NCBI GenBank assembly: GCA_028689775.1
Contig: JAQVCM010000003.1
Location: 124,001-188,000 of the forward strand
Direction: 5' to 3'
DNA from: Crocinitomicaceae bacterium
Lineage (GTDB): Bacteria > Bacteroidota > Bacteroidia > Flavobacteriales_D > Crocinitomicaceae
Length of the DNA stretch: 64,000 bases
In this document: positions 62,767 to 64,000 of the stretch, in pieces
How the letters are laid out: each line of letters opens with the position of its first letter
Position numbering within the stretch: the stretch's first letter is position 1
Notes under the pieces: model-generated
Seen by the model: the letters and a program-made list of their open reading frames with translations, nothing else
Told to the model about the DNA's origin: nothing
Databases searched by the model: none
Position numbers and translations under genes: made by a program

Positions 62767-64000
62767 TTGGCACATAAAATTAAATTTGGAACAGATGGTT
62801 GGAGAGCAATCATTGCAAATGAATTCACAGTTGAAAACGTTGCAAGAGTGGCATTGGCTACCGCTGTTTGGACGAAGAATAAATACGACAGACCTTCGAT
62901 TGTAATCGGTCACGATTGTCGTTTTGCTGGTGAACTTTTTGTTGAAACTGCTGTGAAAGTATTTTTAAGTCAAGGAGTTCATGTGAAAATGGCAAAGGGA
63001 TTTGTTTCTACCCCAATGATTTCATTGGCGGCAACGCAATACAACTGTGGAGTTGGTGTCATTATTACTGCAAGTCACAATCCGCCTGCATACAACGGTT
63101 ACAAATTGAAAGCTGATTTTGGTGGACCTTTGGCGCCAAGTGATGTTCAGGAGATTGAAGACATGATTTTGGATCATCATTCAATTGATTTGAATTCCAT
63201 TTCGATTGAAGATGCAATTGCTGCCGGAGATGTTGAAATTGTTGACATTGAAACAAGATATGTAGATCACGTAAAAGCTAACTTTGATTTAGAAGCGATT
63301 CAAAATTCAGGATTGAAATTCGTTTACGATGCCATGTACGGTGCTGGACAAAATGTGATGAAACGCATTCTTCCAGACATTACTTTCATGCACTGCGAAC
63401 ACAATCCATCTTTCTACGGACAAGCTCCAGAACCAATTTCTAAAAATTTACAAGAATTAGAAGCGTTCTTGAAAGCAAATCCAGGATTCGATTGCGCACT
63501 TTCTACAGATGGTGATGCCGATAGAATTGGTTTGCACGATGGAAAAGGTAACTTTGTTGATTCTCATCACATTATCTTACTTTTACTAAACTACATGGTG
63601 AAGTATAAGAAGATGACCGGAGAAGTAGTTACTGCTTTTAGTTGTACGCCACGAATTGAAAAATTAGCCATGCATTTTGGTTTAGAGCACACCACAACTA
63701 AAATTGGATTTAAAGAAATTGCGACCATCATGGTTCAACGCGACGTTCTTTTAGGTGGCGAAGAATCTGGAGGAATTGCTGTAAAAGGTCACATTCCTGA
63801 ACGAGATGGAATTTGGATGGGATTAATCATCTGGGAATTCATGGCAAAATCTGGTAAAACATTGGATCAATTGATACAAGAAGTTTATGAGATTGTTGGT
63901 GAATTCAAATTTGAAAGAAACGATCTTCACATTACAGAAGAATTGAAATTAAGCATCGTTGAAAATTGTAAAAATAACGTTTACAAACAGTTTGGTGATT
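62767..64000 (+). CDS. Phosphoglucomutase/phosphomannomutase family protein (cut by right edge)
   Basis: The first 411 residues of a phosphohexomutase, which interconverts sugar 1- and 6-phosphates. The catalytic serine loop TASHNPP, metal loop STDGDADRIG and sugar-binding GGEESGG are intact; the C-terminal phosphate-binding domain lies beyond the window. No ATG is available upstream in frame; TTG at 62767, directly before AHKIKFGTDGWRAI, is the likely start, since the family begins with exactly this motif. Specificity (glucose, mannose or glucosamine) cannot be decided. Confidence 0.93.
   Translation, partial: MAHKIKFGTDGWRAIIANEFTVENVARVALATAVWTKNKYDRPSIVIGHDCRFAGELFVETAVKVFLSQGVHVKMAKGFVSTPMISLAATQYNCGVGVIITASHNPPAYNGYKLKADFGGPLAPSDVQEIEDMILDHHSIDLNSISIEDAIAAGDVEIVDIETRYVDHVKANFDLEAIQNSGLKFVYDAMYGAGQNVMKRILPDITFMHCEHNPSFYGQAPEPISKNLQELEAFLKANPGFDCALSTDGDADRIGLHDGKGNFVDSHHIILLLLNYMVKYKKMTGEVVTAFSCTPRIEKLAMHFGLEHTTTKIGFKEIATIMVQRDVLLGGEESGGIAVKGHIPERDGIWMGLIIWEFMAKSGKTLDQLIQEVYEIVGEFKFERNDLHITEELKLSIVENCKNNVYKQFGD

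Overview
The window looks like chromosomal DNA of a low-GC Bacteroidota, most likely a flavobacterium (Crocinitomicaceae/Fluviicola-like as a guess). Evidence is type IX secretion (T9SS) sorting tails of both type A and type B (CHU_C), many upstream regions with the Bacteroidota -7 box TAnnTTTG, A-rich start contexts without Shine-Dalgarno sequences, and lineage-typical families (DUF4294, DUF2520, TIGR02757, DUF1573, long-form NusB, S24-type XRE regulator). No phage, transposase, integrase or CRISPR array was seen. The species-level guess is inference only.

Layout. 1-5.5 kb: end of an ABC ATPase, YihY/BrkB membrane protein, XRE/S24 regulator with a likely operator, CPA2 antiporter with two RCK_C domains, TatA. 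5.5-5.75 kb: a MITE-like inverted repeat with a bidirectional terminator. 5.9-16.7 kb: almost entirely minus strand: HU, fmt, MATE pump, GlcD-type oxidase, ECF sigma factor, dicarboxylate symporter, Fur-family regulator, then the ribBA-lolD-TIGR02757-aldo/keto reductase run.

17.0-24.4 kb is the accessory region. It holds three tandem modules. Each begins with a repeated intergenic block, followed by a secreted protein A (NGSFE-type domain plus T9SS tail) and a protein B (intact only in module 3, where it carries an S74 chaperone domain; chimeric and frameshifted in module 2; only a remnant in module 1). Every repeat block contains, on the minus strand, what looks like a complete gene for a ~70-nt small RNA: a TATCTTTG promoter box, a 7-bp hairpin, then a 16-bp hairpin rich in G-U pairs followed by a U-tract. 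I consider this triplicated small RNA, divergent from cell-surface protein genes, the best candidate for an undescribed system here.

24.5-50.2 kb: thioesterase, a cobalamin riboswitch on the minus strand with no recognisable B12 gene behind it, SulP transporter, HD hydrolase, ABC exporter, leucine-type dehydrogenase, nusB, DUF1573 lipoprotein, yajC, DUF4294, a candidate metal-uptake trio (His-rich small protein, TonB receptor, lipoprotein), MscS channel, two secreted proteins of unknown function, acyltransferase, dnaA, thioesterase, arginase-family protein, membrane-anchored patatin, M20 peptidase and a glycine-rich T9SS cargo.

50.4-64 kb: tex, a TPR-AraC regulator flanked by degenerate direct repeats, about 1 kb of gene-poor DNA, tRNA-Leu(GAG), rocD, ettA, a DUF2520/KdsC-type/sugar kinase run, a secreted endonuclease-family protein, and a phosphohexomutase cut by the right edge. 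I could not run any search, so family names rest on motifs read by eye.
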